Assembly: GCA_900552935.1 (NCBI GenBank)
Contig: USBN01000003.1
Coordinates: 1-64,000, forward strand
From: an uncultured Coriobacteriaceae bacterium
GTDB lineage: Bacteria; Actinomycetota; Coriobacteriia; Coriobacteriales; Atopobiaceae
Direction: 5' to 3'
Length of the DNA stretch: 64,000 nucleotides
The translations under genes were made by a program, and so were the position numbers. Under the pieces are notes generated by a model. The model saw only the letters and a list, made by a program, of their open reading frames with translations, did not search any database and was not told the origin of the DNA. This document shows, in pieces, positions 8,978 to 17,922 of the stretch (position 1 is its first letter; the number at the start of each line of letters is the position of its first letter).

Positions 8978-9020
8978 TCACACCCATCGTTCTCGGGTCT
9001 AGACGCCCAAGGAGGCATTC

Positions 9021-9512
9021 GTGTTCGGCATCGGAGATCAAGAGCTCTTCCTCATCATCCTGTTCGCGTTCCTGTTGTTCGGGCCTGACAAGCTGCCCGG
9101 CATGGGGCGCACCATCGGCCGTGCCCTGCGCCAGTTCCGCACCGCGCAGGAGGGCGTGACCAAGGTCGTCCAGTCCGAGATCATCGACCCGATCCAGAAC
9201 GTCGCCGAGACCTCGACTGGCAAGGCCGCGGCGAAGGCCAAGGCTGAGGACGAGGACATGACGGAGGAGGAGGTTGCAGCCGCCAAGCCGGCGGAGACCT
9301 TCGCCGAGCGCCGTGCCCGTCTCGCCGCCGAGAAGGCCGCCACCTCTGCCGCCGACGCCGATGCTCCCGCCGAGGTCGCTCCCGAGACGCCTTCCGCCGA
9401 GGTCGAGCCTGCCCCCGAGCCCGAGCCTGCCCCCACCTCCGTCGAGGCCCTCTATGGCCTTGACGACGATGATGACGATGACCTTGACCTTGATGACGGA
9501 AAGGACGCCTAA
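9021..9512 (+). CDS. Sec-independent translocase subunit TatA/TatB family
   Basis: The 163-residue product has the classic layout: a short N terminus (MFGIGDQEL), one membrane helix (FLIILFAFLLFGP), an amphipathic helix (PGMGRTIGRALRQF) and a long acidic, Ala/Pro/Glu-rich tail ending in runs of Asp. The glutamate at position 8 and the GP hinge are more like TatB than TatA. Only one such gene is seen here, so it may serve both roles with the adjacent TatC. The GTG start has AAGGAGG seven bases upstream. Confidence 0.92.
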   Translation: MFGIGDQELFLIILFAFLLFGPDKLPGMGRTIGRALRQFRTAQEGVTKVVQSEIIDPIQNVAETSTGKAAAKAKAEDEDMTEEEVAAAKPAETFAERRARLAAEKAATSAADADAPAEVAPETPSAEVEPAPEPEPAPTSVEALYGLDDDDDDDLDLDDGKDA

Positions 9513-10304
9513 ATGCCCGTCGGACCTGCAAGAATGCCGCTGCTCGACCACCTGAGCGAGCTGAGGCGGCGCCTCACCATCATCGTCGCGTGCGTGCTTG
9601 TGACCACCTGCGTCATCTATATGGCGTCCCCGACGCTCATCCAGCTGCTCATCGACCCGGTTCGCGAGTTCATGCCGGACGGGGGCAAGCTTTACGTGAC
9701 CACCGCCCTTGGTGGCTTCACGCTGCGATTCAAGGTCGCGGCGTTCTTTGCCATCATCGCGTGCTGCCCGATCATCATCTTCCAGGTGCTCGGCTTCTTC
9801 ATGCCGGCGCTTAAGCCGAGCGAGCAGAAATGGGTCATGCCCACGGTCGCCGCTATGGTCTTCCTGTTCTTCTTCGGCATGGTGTTCTGTTACTTCATCA
9901 TCCTGCAGGCGACCTTCGGCTGGATGCTCGACCAGACGGTCGACTTCGCGGACATCTTCGCCAACGCCGAGGACTACATCAACATCATCATGTTGCTCGA
10001 GCTCGGCTTTGGCGCCGCCTTCGAGCTGCCGCTCGTGATCTTCTACCTCTCGATCTTCCACCTCGTCCCGTACAAGACCCTGCGAGGCAACTGGCGCAGC
10101 GTCTACGTCGGCCTTCTCATCGCCTCCGCCATGGTCACGCCGGACGTCAGCCCAGTCACGATGTTCCTTATGTTCGGCGCCGTCATCGTCCTGTACGAGG
10201 CCTCCCTGTTCGTCGCACGCCGCGTTCTCATCGCGCGTGACGGCAAGGAGTCTCTCAAGTGGACGCGAGACGAGTACGCCGAGCACAAGTTCAACGAGGA
10301 TTAA
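9513..10304 (+). CDS. tatC: twin-arginine translocase subunit TatC
   Basis: This 263-residue six-helix membrane protein recognises twin-arginine signals and exports folded proteins. The N-terminal signature MPLLDHLSELRRRL and conserved ELPLVIFYLS stretch are present. ATG at 9513 directly follows the TatA/B stop with GGAAAGGA upstream, so the two are translationally linked. A predicted twin-arginine substrate, the Opp binding protein, is encoded at 32079. topA begins 3 bases downstream. Confidence 0.97.
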   Translation: MPVGPARMPLLDHLSELRRRLTIIVACVLVTTCVIYMASPTLIQLLIDPVREFMPDGGKLYVTTALGGFTLRFKVAAFFAIIACCPIIIFQVLGFFMPALKPSEQKWVMPTVAAMVFLFFFGMVFCYFIILQATFGWMLDQTVDFADIFANAEDYINIIMLLELGFGAAFELPLVIFYLSIFHLVPYKTLRGNWRSVYVGLLIASAMVTPDVSPVTMFLMFGAVIVLYEASLFVARRVLIARDGKESLKWTRDEYAEHKFNED

Positions 10305-10307
10305 CCC

Positions 10308-13007
10308 ATGAAGCTCGTCATCACAGAGAAGAACGACGCCGCCGAGAAGATCGCCGCCCTGCTTTCTGAGGTCGGTAAGCCCAAGAAGGACAAGGTCTAC
10401 GACACGCCTGTCTATCGCTTCCAGCGTGATGGCGAGGAGTGGGTGACGATTGGCCTGCGAGGCCACATCCTTGCTCCGGATTTCCCCGCTGAGCTCAAGT
10501 TCTCTGACGCCCAGGGCTGGTACGCCATCTCCCAGGAGGGAGAGGTGCTGTCGGCTGACGTTCCGGATGGCCTTGCTCGTCCGCCATTTAAGAAAAAGAA
10601 GCCCTTCCTCGAGGATGGCGTCGACATCAAGGGCTGGAAGGTTCCGAGCCTGCCCTATCTCGTCTGGGCCCCCGTCGAGAAGCTTCCGGCGGAGAAGGGC
10701 ATCATTCGCGCCCTCAAGAACCTGGCCAAGAAGGCGGATTCCGTCGTCATTGGCACTGACTTTGACCGCGAGGGCGAGCTCATTGGGTCTGACGCTCTTT
10801 CGCAGGTGCTCGAGGTGAACCCTGATGTTCCCGTGACGCGCGCTCGCTATTCGGCCTATACGCGAGCGGAGATCGAGCACGCCTTCGCTAACCTCGTGGA
10901 GCTTGACCAGAACCTCGCTGACGCCGGCGAGTCCCGTCAGTACATCGACCTCATCTGGGGCGCCGCCCTCACGCGCTATCTCACGATGGCGCGCTTTGGC
11001 GGCTTTGGCAACGTCCGTAGCGCTGGCCGTGTGCAGACGCCTACGCTCGCCCTCGTGGTCGAGCGCGAGCGCGAGCGCCTCGCCTTCGTTCCGGAGGACT
11101 ACTGGGTCATCAACGGCCACGCTTCTGCTGTTGGTGCCTCGGAGGACGAGCACTTCAAGATCTCCCATGCCAAGGGTCGCTTCTCGGTCGAGGCCGAGGC
11201 GACCGAGGCGTACGGTCACGTGCAGGACGCAACCACGGGCACCGTCACCTCGGTGACGAAGAAGAGCCGCACGCAGCGTCCGCCCGCGCCGTTCAACACG
11301 ACGAGCCTCCAGGCTGCCGCCGCGTCCGAGGGCCTTTCTCCGGCGCGTACCATGCGTCTTGCCGAGAGCCTCTACATGGACGGCCTTATCTCGTATCCGC
11401 GCGTTGACAACACCGTTTATCCGCCGTCCCTCGACCTGCGCGCCACCGCCAAGATGCTCGCAGGCGTTCCGCAGTATGCGCCCTACGTGGCCAAGCTCAC
11501 GGCGGCGCCTGAGATGCACGCAACGCGTGGCAAGCAGTTCGACACGGACCACCCGCCCATCTATCCCACCGGCGTGGCTGATCCTAGCAAGCTCGAGCCT
11601 GCCGCATGGAAGCTCTATAACCTCATCGCGCGTCGTTTCCTCGCGACGCTCTCTGATCCTGCGACCATCGAGGGAACCAAGCTCGCGATCGACGTTGCGG
11701 GCGAGCCCTTCCAGGCGAGCGGCGATGTCCTCAAGGACCCAGGCTTCCGCGCCATCTATCCCTTTGGTCTCAAGAAGGACGAGCAGCTTCCCGAGCTTGC
11801 GGAAGGTGACGCTGTCGACGTCTTCGGCATTAACCTCGAGGCCAAGCAGACGGAGCCTCCCGCGCGCTACAGCCAGGGCAAGCTCATCCAGGAGATGGAG
11901 AAGCGCGGCCTTGGCACCAAGTCGACGCGCGCGAGCATCATCGAGCGCCTCTATACGGTCAAGTACCTCAAGAACGATCCGGTCGAGCCAAGTCAGCTCG
12001 GCATGGCCATCATCGATGCCCTCCACGAGTTCGCTCCGCGCATCACGACGTCGGACATGACGAGTGAGCTCGAGCAGGACATGACGAAGGTCGCTGAGGG
12101 CACCGACACTCAGAATCAGGTCGTCTATCACTCGCGCGCGCTGCTCGCCGGCATGCTCGATGCGCTTATCGAGCACAAGGATGACCTCGGCGAAGCGATT
12201 GCCGATGCCGTCACGGCGGATGCCCGCGTGGGCGCCTGCCCCAAGTGCGGCAAGGATCTCGTTATCAAGTCGAGCGCCAAGACCCGTGGCAGCTTCGTTG
12301 GCTGCATGGGTTGGCCGGACTGTGACGTCACCTACCCGCTGCCCTCCGGCGTGCGCTATGAGGCCATCGAGGGAGAGGGTGCCGTGTGTCCCGAGTGCGG
12401 CGCTCCGCGTATCAAGTGCAAGCCTTTCCGCGCCAAGGCGTATGAGATTTGCATCAACCCGAAGTGCCCCACCAACTACGAGCCTGACCTCAAGGTTGGC
12501 GAGTGCCGCGCCTGTGCCGAGGCCGGTCGTCATGGCGACCTTATCGCCCACAAGAGCGAGCGCACGGGCAAGCGCTTCATCCGTTGCACCAACTATGAGG
12601 AGTGCGGAACGAGCTATCCGCTCCCGGCGCGTGGCAAGCTCACTGCGACGGACGAGACGTGCCCCGAGTGCGGCGCGCCCATGATCATCGTCGAGACGGC
12701 GCGCGGTCCGTGGAAGAAGTGCGTGAACATGGACTGCCCCACGAACGAGCGCAAGACGCCCGCCCGTGGTCGCGGCGCGCGAGCCACGGAGACCAAGGCC
12801 GCGGCGAAGACCACGACCAAGGCTGCAAGCTCCAAGAAGGCTGCTGCTGAGAAGGAGCCCGCTGATAAGGCGCCCGCCAAGAAGGCATCCGCCAAAAAGT
12901 CGACTGCCAAGAAGTCGACTGCCAAGAAGGCGACTGCTGAGAAGGCATCCGCCAAAAAGACGACCAAGAGCGCGACCTCCTCGCGCAAGAAGACTAGTAA
13001 GGAATAA
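10308..13007 (+). CDS. topA: DNA topoisomerase I, archaeal-type (type IA), with zinc fingers and lysine-rich tail
   Basis: An 899-residue enzyme that relaxes negative supercoils by single-strand passage. It opens MKLVITEKNDAAEKIAALL instead of the usual bacterial LVIVESPAKAKTI. The Toprim metal site is DFDREGELIG (about residue 150), then SAGRVQTPTLALV (about 240). The active-site tyrosine is in LISYPRVDNTVYP (about 362), where bacteria have SYMRTDS. PPAPFNTTSLQ and NTVYPPSLDL are archaeal-type signatures. Four Cys4 zinc modules follow (first at CPKCGKDLV, about 645), and then about 70 residues of Lys/Ala/Thr repeats resembling histone H1 tails. The gene sits 3 bases after tatC. Confidence 0.95.
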   Translation: MKLVITEKNDAAEKIAALLSEVGKPKKDKVYDTPVYRFQRDGEEWVTIGLRGHILAPDFPAELKFSDAQGWYAISQEGEVLSADVPDGLARPPFKKKKPFLEDGVDIKGWKVPSLPYLVWAPVEKLPAEKGIIRALKNLAKKADSVVIGTDFDREGELIGSDALSQVLEVNPDVPVTRARYSAYTRAEIEHAFANLVELDQNLADAGESRQYIDLIWGAALTRYLTMARFGGFGNVRSAGRVQTPTLALVVERERERLAFVPEDYWVINGHASAVGASEDEHFKISHAKGRFSVEAEATEAYGHVQDATTGTVTSVTKKSRTQRPPAPFNTTSLQAAAASEGLSPARTMRLAESLYMDGLISYPRVDNTVYPPSLDLRATAKMLAGVPQYAPYVAKLTAAPEMHATRGKQFDTDHPPIYPTGVADPSKLEPAAWKLYNLIARRFLATLSDPATIEGTKLAIDVAGEPFQASGDVLKDPGFRAIYPFGLKKDEQLPELAEGDAVDVFGINLEAKQTEPPARYSQGKLIQEMEKRGLGTKSTRASIIERLYTVKYLKNDPVEPSQLGMAIIDALHEFAPRITTSDMTSELEQDMTKVAEGTDTQNQVVYHSRALLAGMLDALIEHKDDLGEAIADAVTADARVGACPKCGKDLVIKSSAKTRGSFVGCMGWPDCDVTYPLPSGVRYEAIEGEGAVCPECGAPRIKCKPFRAKAYEICINPKCPTNYEPDLKVGECRACAEAGRHGDLIAHKSERTGKRFIRCTNYEECGTSYPLPARGKLTATDETCPECGAPMIIVETARGPWKKCVNMDCPTNERKTPARGRGARATETKAAAKTTTKAASSKKAAAEKEPADKAPAKKASAKKSTAKKSTAKKATAEKASAKKTTKSATSSRKKTSKE
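12880..12960 (+). repeat. internal coding repeats in topA tail
   Basis: TCGACTGCCAAGAAG occurs twice in tandem at 12900-12929, and AAGGCATCCGCCAAAAAG occurs near 12884 and again near 12943. They encode the KKSTAKKSTAKK and KKASAKK/EKASAKK runs, so the tail length is likely to vary by slippage. Confidence 0.7.
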
Positions 13008-13011
13008 CTGC

Positions 13012-13845
13012 ATGTTCGAGGTGACACCGGTTCCTGAAGGCTTGGCGCGCGTTCGCTTCATCGCGTCTGACATGGACGGGTCCCTCCTCACGAACGCCTC
13101 CGTTCTCCCCGAAGGTTTCGAGGAGCGCGTTGACGCGCTCGCGAGCGTGGGGACGCTCTTCTCTGCCGCCAGCGGAAGGCCCCTCTATACTCTCGAGGAC
13201 AATCTCGGCCACCTTGGTCACAAGATCATGCTGATTGGCGACAACGGTGGCGTTATCAGCCGAAATGGCAAGGTCATCTACCAGGCAGATCTTCCGGTTG
13301 AGGTGTACCGCCGTATGGCGCGCATCACGCATGAGAAGGGCGACGTGGGTCTCATCTGCGGCGTTGATGCCTGCTATGTCGAGCCTAACGCGAAGCCGTA
13401 CGAGGACTATTTCCGCACCTTCTACACGCGCGTGGTCTACGTGGACGACCTCGCCAAGGTCGATGCTCCCGCCGATAAGTACACGGTCTACTTCCCGAAC
13501 AACGATGCCTCCGAGCGCCAGGCGGAGTATGCCGCGGCCATCGGCGGAGACTACACCTTCGCTTGCGGCGGCATCATGTGGCTCGATGTCATGCCCGAGG
13601 GCGTGAGCAAGGGTAACGCCATGCGCCGAATCTCCGAGCTCTGTGGCATCGGCCTTGACGAGATGCTCGCCTTTGGCGACGCCCCCAACGACGCGGATAT
13701 GCTCGAGACCGTTGGCTTTGGCTACATGATGGCTAACGCTCAGTCCTGCATGGCAAACCATGCGAGCCTCGTGGCACCCAGCAACGAGGACCGTGGCGTG
13801 CTCCAGGTGATTGACCAGGTCGTTGCCGCAAGGCAGGCGATCTAG
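13012..13845 (+). CDS. HAD-superfamily hydrolase, Cof type
   Basis: A 277-residue cytoplasmic phosphatase-like protein. The HAD motifs are SDMDGSLL (motif I, about residue 22), the SGRP motif II region, the conserved lysine in EGVSKGNAMRR, and FGDAPNDADML (motif IV). Cof-type members dephosphorylate sugar phosphates or cofactors; the substrate cannot be told from sequence. It starts 4 bases after topA, and its stop abuts the tmk start. Confidence 0.93.
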   Translation: MFEVTPVPEGLARVRFIASDMDGSLLTNASVLPEGFEERVDALASVGTLFSAASGRPLYTLEDNLGHLGHKIMLIGDNGGVISRNGKVIYQADLPVEVYRRMARITHEKGDVGLICGVDACYVEPNAKPYEDYFRTFYTRVVYVDDLAKVDAPADKYTVYFPNNDASERQAEYAAAIGGDYTFACGGIMWLDVMPEGVSKGNAMRRISELCGIGLDEMLAFGDAPNDADMLETVGFGYMMANAQSCMANHASLVAPSNEDRGVLQVIDQVVAARQAI

Positions 13846-14538
13846 GTGCTTCGTTCGGAGGCGGCGGCCGCTCGCCCTGGCGCGTTCGTGACCCTCGAGG
13901 GCGTTGATGGCGCGGGCAAGACCACGCAGGTGGTGCGCCTCGCCGAGCGCCTCGAGGCGTGTGGCCGCGAGGTCGTCCGTCTGCGCGAGCCGGGCGGTAC
14001 CGCGATCTCCGAGAGGATCCGCGCCCTTTTGCTTGACCCCGAAAACTCCGAGATGGCCCCTGAGTGTGAGCTGCTGCTCTTCGAAGCTTCGCGCGCCCAG
14101 CTCGTGCGCGAGGTGATCGAGCCTGCGCTCGCGCGTGGTGCCGTCGTGGTGTGTGACCGCTTCTATGACTCGACCCATGCCTACCAGGCCGGCGGCCGCG
14201 GCTTCGATGACGCCCTCGTGCGCCGCGCGAACGAGCTCGGTTGTTGTGGCGTCCATCCTGATGTGACGCTCGTCCTCGACATGGATCCGGGGCTAGCGTT
14301 CGAGCGCGCGGGTGCGCGGGGCGAGCACGATCGCATGGAGGCAGAGGGCCTCGCCTTCCAGCGTCGTGTGCGCGAGGACTATCGTCAGCTTGCGGAGGCC
14401 GAGCCAGCTCGTGTGTGCCTCGTCGATGCGGCTGGTGCGCCCGACGAGGTATACGCGCGCCTCGAGGAAACCCTGGCGGCTGTCTTGCCAGGCCTGTTTG
14501 AGGGCGTCGCGGCTCAGGAGAACAATCATGGCGAATGA
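13846..14538 (+). CDS. tmk: thymidylate kinase
   Basis: The 230-residue enzyme phosphorylates dTMP to dTDP for DNA synthesis. The P-loop EGVDGAGKTT lies at about residues 18-27, followed by LREPGGTAIS, the DRFYDSTHAYQ substrate motif and the LID region. Length fits the family (about 210) with a short N-terminal extension. The GTG start directly follows the HAD stop; AAGGCAGG is upstream. Its last 11 bases overlap holB, as in the Firmicute tmk-holB neighbourhood. Confidence 0.96.
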   Translation: MLRSEAAAARPGAFVTLEGVDGAGKTTQVVRLAERLEACGREVVRLREPGGTAISERIRALLLDPENSEMAPECELLLFEASRAQLVREVIEPALARGAVVVCDRFYDSTHAYQAGGRGFDDALVRRANELGCCGVHPDVTLVLDMDPGLAFERAGARGEHDRMEAEGLAFQRRVREDYRQLAEAEPARVCLVDAAGAPDEVYARLEETLAAVLPGLFEGVAAQENNHGE

Positions 14539-15682
14539 CGCTGGCAAGGACATCCCCGCCGCATTCTCGCGCGTCGAGGGTCAGCCACGCGTGCGCGACT
14601 TCTTCGCCGCCGCCGTGAGCGAGCATCGCGTAGGCCATGCCTACCTCTTCCTGGGGGCTCCGGGCTCTGGCCAGCAGGAGGCGGCCATGGCGCTCGCGGA
14701 GTGCCTCGTCTGCCCCAAGGGCGGTTGCGACTCGTGTGACGAATGCATCCGCGTGGCACATCGCACGCATCCGGACGTCCACTGGCTCTCGCCCGAGGGC
14801 GCGAGCGGCTACGTCGTCGAGCAGGTGCGCCAGCTCATCGCGGACGTCTCGCTCGCTCCGGTGCGCGCCAACGCGAAGGTCTACATTCTCGACCGTGTCG
14901 ACACGCTGCGCGAGGCTTCGGCGAATGCCCTGCTCAAGACCATCGAGGAGCCGCCAGAGGGAGTGGTCTTCATTCTCATGGCGCGTACGGCTGATGCCGT
15001 GCTGCCCACGATTTCATCTCGCTGTCAGCTCGTGCCCTTCCGCGTGAGCGATCCCGCCGAAGCGGCTCGTCGCGTCGCCCTTACCTGTGGTGTGGCCGAG
15101 AACAATCCCGCCGCAAGGATTGCGCTTGCCGTGACGGGCACACCCGAACGCGCCTGTGACTATCTTCGCTCCCCGGCGCGTCGTGAGGCTCGTAGGCTCA
15201 TGGTCCGCACGCTCGACGCCCTTGCCGCGGATGACTCTTGGGACGTGCTCTGTGCTGCTCGCGACCTTGCCGTCGCGGCCAAGGTCCCACTCGATGATGT
15301 CCGCGCGGATCAGGAGCGTGCCGCCGAGGAGAGCGCAGACTACCTTTCCTCGAAAGCCCAGAAGCTTGTGGAGCAGCGTAACAAGCGCGAGCTCACCGCC
15401 CGCGAGCGTTCGGGTATCATTGAACTTCTAGCAGCAGCTGACTCGCTTTTGCGGGATGTCCTCATGCGCGTGAGCGGTGTGGACGCCCCCATCGTGAACG
15501 TCGACTGCGAGGACGTCGTCTCGCGTCTCTCCGCCCGCACCGATGTTGCGGGGGCTCTTCGCGCCCTCGATGCCGTGAGCCACGCGGAAGGTGACCTCGC
15601 CCACAACGTATCCCCCCAGCTGGCTCTTGAAGTCATGCTGTGCTCTTGCAAGGAGGCACTATGCCCACCGTCATTCCGGTGA
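14528..15682 (+). CDS. holB: DNA polymerase III delta-prime subunit
   Basis: A 384-residue AAA+ clamp-loader subunit. The Walker A position reads GAPGSGQQ, with Gln replacing the catalytic Lys, so it should not use ATP, as expected of delta-prime rather than tau/gamma. The zinc module is CPKGGCDSCDEC at about residues 63-74. TIEEPPEG and the SRC arginine-finger motif (ISSRCQ) are present. The start overlaps tmk by 11 bases. Its 3' end overlaps the PSP1 gene by 22 bases, so the three genes are translationally coupled. Confidence 0.93.
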   Translation: MANDAGKDIPAAFSRVEGQPRVRDFFAAAVSEHRVGHAYLFLGAPGSGQQEAAMALAECLVCPKGGCDSCDECIRVAHRTHPDVHWLSPEGASGYVVEQVRQLIADVSLAPVRANAKVYILDRVDTLREASANALLKTIEEPPEGVVFILMARTADAVLPTISSRCQLVPFRVSDPAEAARRVALTCGVAENNPAARIALAVTGTPERACDYLRSPARREARRLMVRTLDALAADDSWDVLCAARDLAVAAKVPLDDVRADQERAAEESADYLSSKAQKLVEQRNKRELTARERSGIIELLAAADSLLRDVLMRVSGVDAPIVNVDCEDVVSRLSARTDVAGALRALDAVSHAEGDLAHNVSPQLALEVMLCSCKEALCPPSFR

Positions 15683-17247
15683 AATTCGCTTATGCCACGC
15701 GCGACCTTTGGTTCGATCCCCGTGAGACCGGCGCCGTCGAGGGCGATCACGTCATCTGCTCGACCGAGCGCGGCACCGAGATGGGCCTCGCCACGGGCGA
15801 TCCGATGGAGATAGACGAGGCGGAGCTCAACCGCAAGACCGACGGCGCGGCCCTGAAGCCCGTCGTTCGTATTGCGGGGGAGGAGGATTTCGTTCGCGCC
15901 GACGAGCTTTCGACGCGTGGCGACGCGGCTATGCCCACCTTCCGCAGACTCGTCTCCAAGAGCGGTCTCGACATGAAGCCCGTCGGCGTCGAGTACATCT
16001 TTGGCGGAGAGAAGGTCGTCTGCTACTTCTCCGCGGATGAGCGAATCGACTTCCGCCAGCTCGTGCGTGATCTTTCGCGTGAGCTCCATGAGCGTGTTGA
16101 CATGCGTCAGGTGGGCGTGCGTGAGGAGGCGGCGCTCGTGGGCGGCTTTGGCCACTGTGGCCAGGAGCTGTGTTGCGCGCGCTTTGGCAGCGGTTTCGAG
16201 CCCGTCTCGATTCGCATGGCCAAGGAGCAGGACCTTCCGCTGAACTCGAACAAGATATCTGGTGCCTGCGGCCGCCTTATGTGCTGCCTGCGCTACGAGT
16301 TCGAGGCGTACCGTGACTTCAAGCAGCGCGCGCCCAAGAAGAACGCCGTTATCCAGACCCCGCTCGGTACCGCCAAGATCATTGAGTATGACACCCCGAA
16401 GGAACAGCTGGCCCTTCGCCTCGAGAACGGCAAGCAAATCCGCATCCCGCTCGCCGAGATGGAGACCTCGGATGCCGCGCGCAAGAAGAGCGAGGAGCTT
16501 GGTTGTCCCTGTCGTCCTGACACAGTTGTTCGTTCGACCATGGACCGCCTGGCGAGCCCCGAGGTTCGTGCCGCGCTTGAGGAGCTTGATCGCAAGAACG
16601 GCCTCCTGCCCGACCAGACCTTCTCCGAGGATGACCTCTTCGTGACGGAGGAGCGCAGTCGTCGCCGTCGTAACAAGGGTGGCAACAAGGGTGGCTCCGC
16701 CTCTGGTGCATCGCAGCAGGCGTCTGCCACGTCTGAGCAGCCTGCCGAGACGAGCACGCGTAAGCGTCGTCGTCGCAAGACCGTCGAGATTTCCGGCGAT
16801 GCCGCCGAGAAGCTTCCGGGCCAGGGCAACATGAACGAGGCCAAGCAGAGCGCTCCGGGCGAGGGTCGCAGGTCTCGTCGCCGTCGTCACCATGCCGAGG
16901 GCGAGGTTGTGGCTTCCGGCGAGGCCCAGCAGCAGCCGCGCGAGCAGAAGCCACAGCGCGAGGATGCTGCCGAGCAGGGTAATGCCGCCCCCAAGCGCCG
17001 TCGCCGCCGTCCCGGCGACAAGGGTGGCGCCGCTGCGGTCGATGCTAGCTCGCAGCAGCCGCGCCAGAAGCGCGCGCGCAAGCAGCAGGCTGGCCAGCCC
17101 GGGGACTCCCAGCAGCGTGAGGGCAAGCAGCAGCGCGGCGGACAGGCTAGCGAGTCCCAGCAGTCCGGGGATGCTCCCAAGAAGCGTCGTCGCCGTCGTC
17201 ACCGCAGCGGCGGCTCGTCCGAAGGCGGCGCCCCTGCAGCCGAGTAA
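15661..17247 (+). CDS. PSP1 domain protein (RicT/YaaT-like) with long basic C-terminal tail
   Basis: The 528-residue product has a PSP1 core of about 300 residues. It contains the cysteine-rich signature GGFGHCGQELCCARFG and the KISGACGRLMCCLRYE stretch of RicT/YaaT proteins, which bind iron-sulfur clusters in the RicAFT complex affecting RNA processing. From about residue 335 a low-complexity tail rich in Arg, Lys, Gln and Glu contains repeated SRRRR and KRRRRR blocks, reminiscent of RNA-binding tails. It follows holB directly, the same order as holB-yaaT in Bacillus. ATG 15661 has AAGGAGG upstream. Confidence 0.9.
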   Translation: MPTVIPVKFAYATRDLWFDPRETGAVEGDHVICSTERGTEMGLATGDPMEIDEAELNRKTDGAALKPVVRIAGEEDFVRADELSTRGDAAMPTFRRLVSKSGLDMKPVGVEYIFGGEKVVCYFSADERIDFRQLVRDLSRELHERVDMRQVGVREEAALVGGFGHCGQELCCARFGSGFEPVSIRMAKEQDLPLNSNKISGACGRLMCCLRYEFEAYRDFKQRAPKKNAVIQTPLGTAKIIEYDTPKEQLALRLENGKQIRIPLAEMETSDAARKKSEELGCPCRPDTVVRSTMDRLASPEVRAALEELDRKNGLLPDQTFSEDDLFVTEERSRRRRNKGGNKGGSASGASQQASATSEQPAETSTRKRRRRKTVEISGDAAEKLPGQGNMNEAKQSAPGEGRRSRRRRHHAEGEVVASGEAQQQPREQKPQREDAAEQGNAAPKRRRRRPGDKGGAAAVDASSQQPRQKRARKQQAGQPGDSQQREGKQQRGGQASESQQSGDAPKKRRRRRHRSGGSSEGGAPAAE

Positions 17248-17321
17248 CTAGCGGATCTAACGTTATAGCGCGGCGGGCGCCGTGCCCGTCTCCCACTCAG
17301 TCGAGTAGCTAGCGGATCTAC
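17241..17321. repeat. direct repeat after the PSP1 gene
   Basis: GAGTAACTAGCGGATCTA at the PSP1 stop recurs as GAGTAGCTAGCGGATCTA about 60 bases later. Both copies are followed by a GC-rich G-and-C block, so the 3' end of the gene and its trailer appear to have been duplicated. Confidence 0.6.
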
Positions 17322-17335
17322 AGCGATAACGTCAT

Positions 17336-17368
17336 CGCGGGTGGCGGGCGGCATGCCCGTCACCCGCG
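17336..17368. terminator. strong hairpin between convergent PSP1 gene and dtd
   Basis: CGCGGGTG-g-CGGGC and GCCCG-t-CACCCGCG pair with one mismatch around a 5-base loop. It lies between convergent genes and could stop transcription from both sides, although the T-run is poor. Confidence 0.6.
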
Positions 17369-17454
17369 AGTTCTTTGCGCAGCAAAGCTGTCTGAGCGGG
17401 GGATGGGCATGCTGTCCGCACCCCTCCCACGCGATGCTCGGCGCGGTTGGACGC

Positions 17455-17907
17455 CTACAGCTCGGTGGTGTCGAGCCAGATGGTGAAAGGGCCGTCGTTA
17501 ACGAGGGAGACCTCCATCATCGCGCCAAAGATGCCGCGCCCGACGTGCTTGGAGCCAAGGTCTGCCTCTACGAGTTCGCAAAAGCGCTCGTAGAGGTTGT
17601 TGGCGAGCTCTGGTCCGGCGGCATCGGTGAAGGATGGCCTGCGCCCACGGCGGCAATTGGCATAGAGCGTGAACTGGCTTACGACGAGCGCCTCGCCTGC
17701 CACATCAGCTAGCGAGAGATTGGTCTTTCCGTTCTCGTCCTCGAAGATGCGCAGGCCAGAGATCTTGTTCCAAAGTTTTGCCGCCGTTGCCTCGTCATCA
17801 TCATGGCCAACGCCGAGGAGAACGAGCAAACCCCTGCCGCAACTCCCGACACTCTCGCCGGAAACTGACACGTTCGCCTGCGTTACGCGCTGAATGAGAG
17901 CTCGCAC
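17455..17907 (-). CDS. dtd: D-aminoacyl-tRNA deacylase
   Basis: A 150-residue enzyme that removes D-amino acids from tRNA. The catalytic motif SQFTLYA...RGRRPSF and the cross-subunit motif NDGPFTIWLDT (Gly-cisPro) are intact, and the length is exactly typical. The GTG start (VRALIQRVTQANVSV) is chosen because this is the conserved N terminus and AAAGG lies upstream. The gene lies downstream of the M32 carboxypeptidase gene on the same strand, separated by a repeat array. Confidence 0.95.
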   Translation of the reverse strand: MRALIQRVTQANVSVSGESVGSCGRGLLVLLGVGHDDDEATAAKLWNKISGLRIFEDENGKTNLSLADVAGEALVVSQFTLYANCRRGRRPSFTDAAGPELANNLYERFCELVEADLGSKHVGRGIFGAMMEVSLVNDGPFTIWLDTTEL

Positions 17908-17922
17908 TTCGTTGCCTTTCTC

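Noticed and set aside
8961..13091. A 1376-codon open frame on the minus strand opposite tatC and topA
   Set aside because: It is the antisense shadow of GC-rich coding DNA. Its translation is Leu/Gly/Arg/Ala-rich with no motif, while the plus strand encodes clear TatA/B, TatC and TopA.
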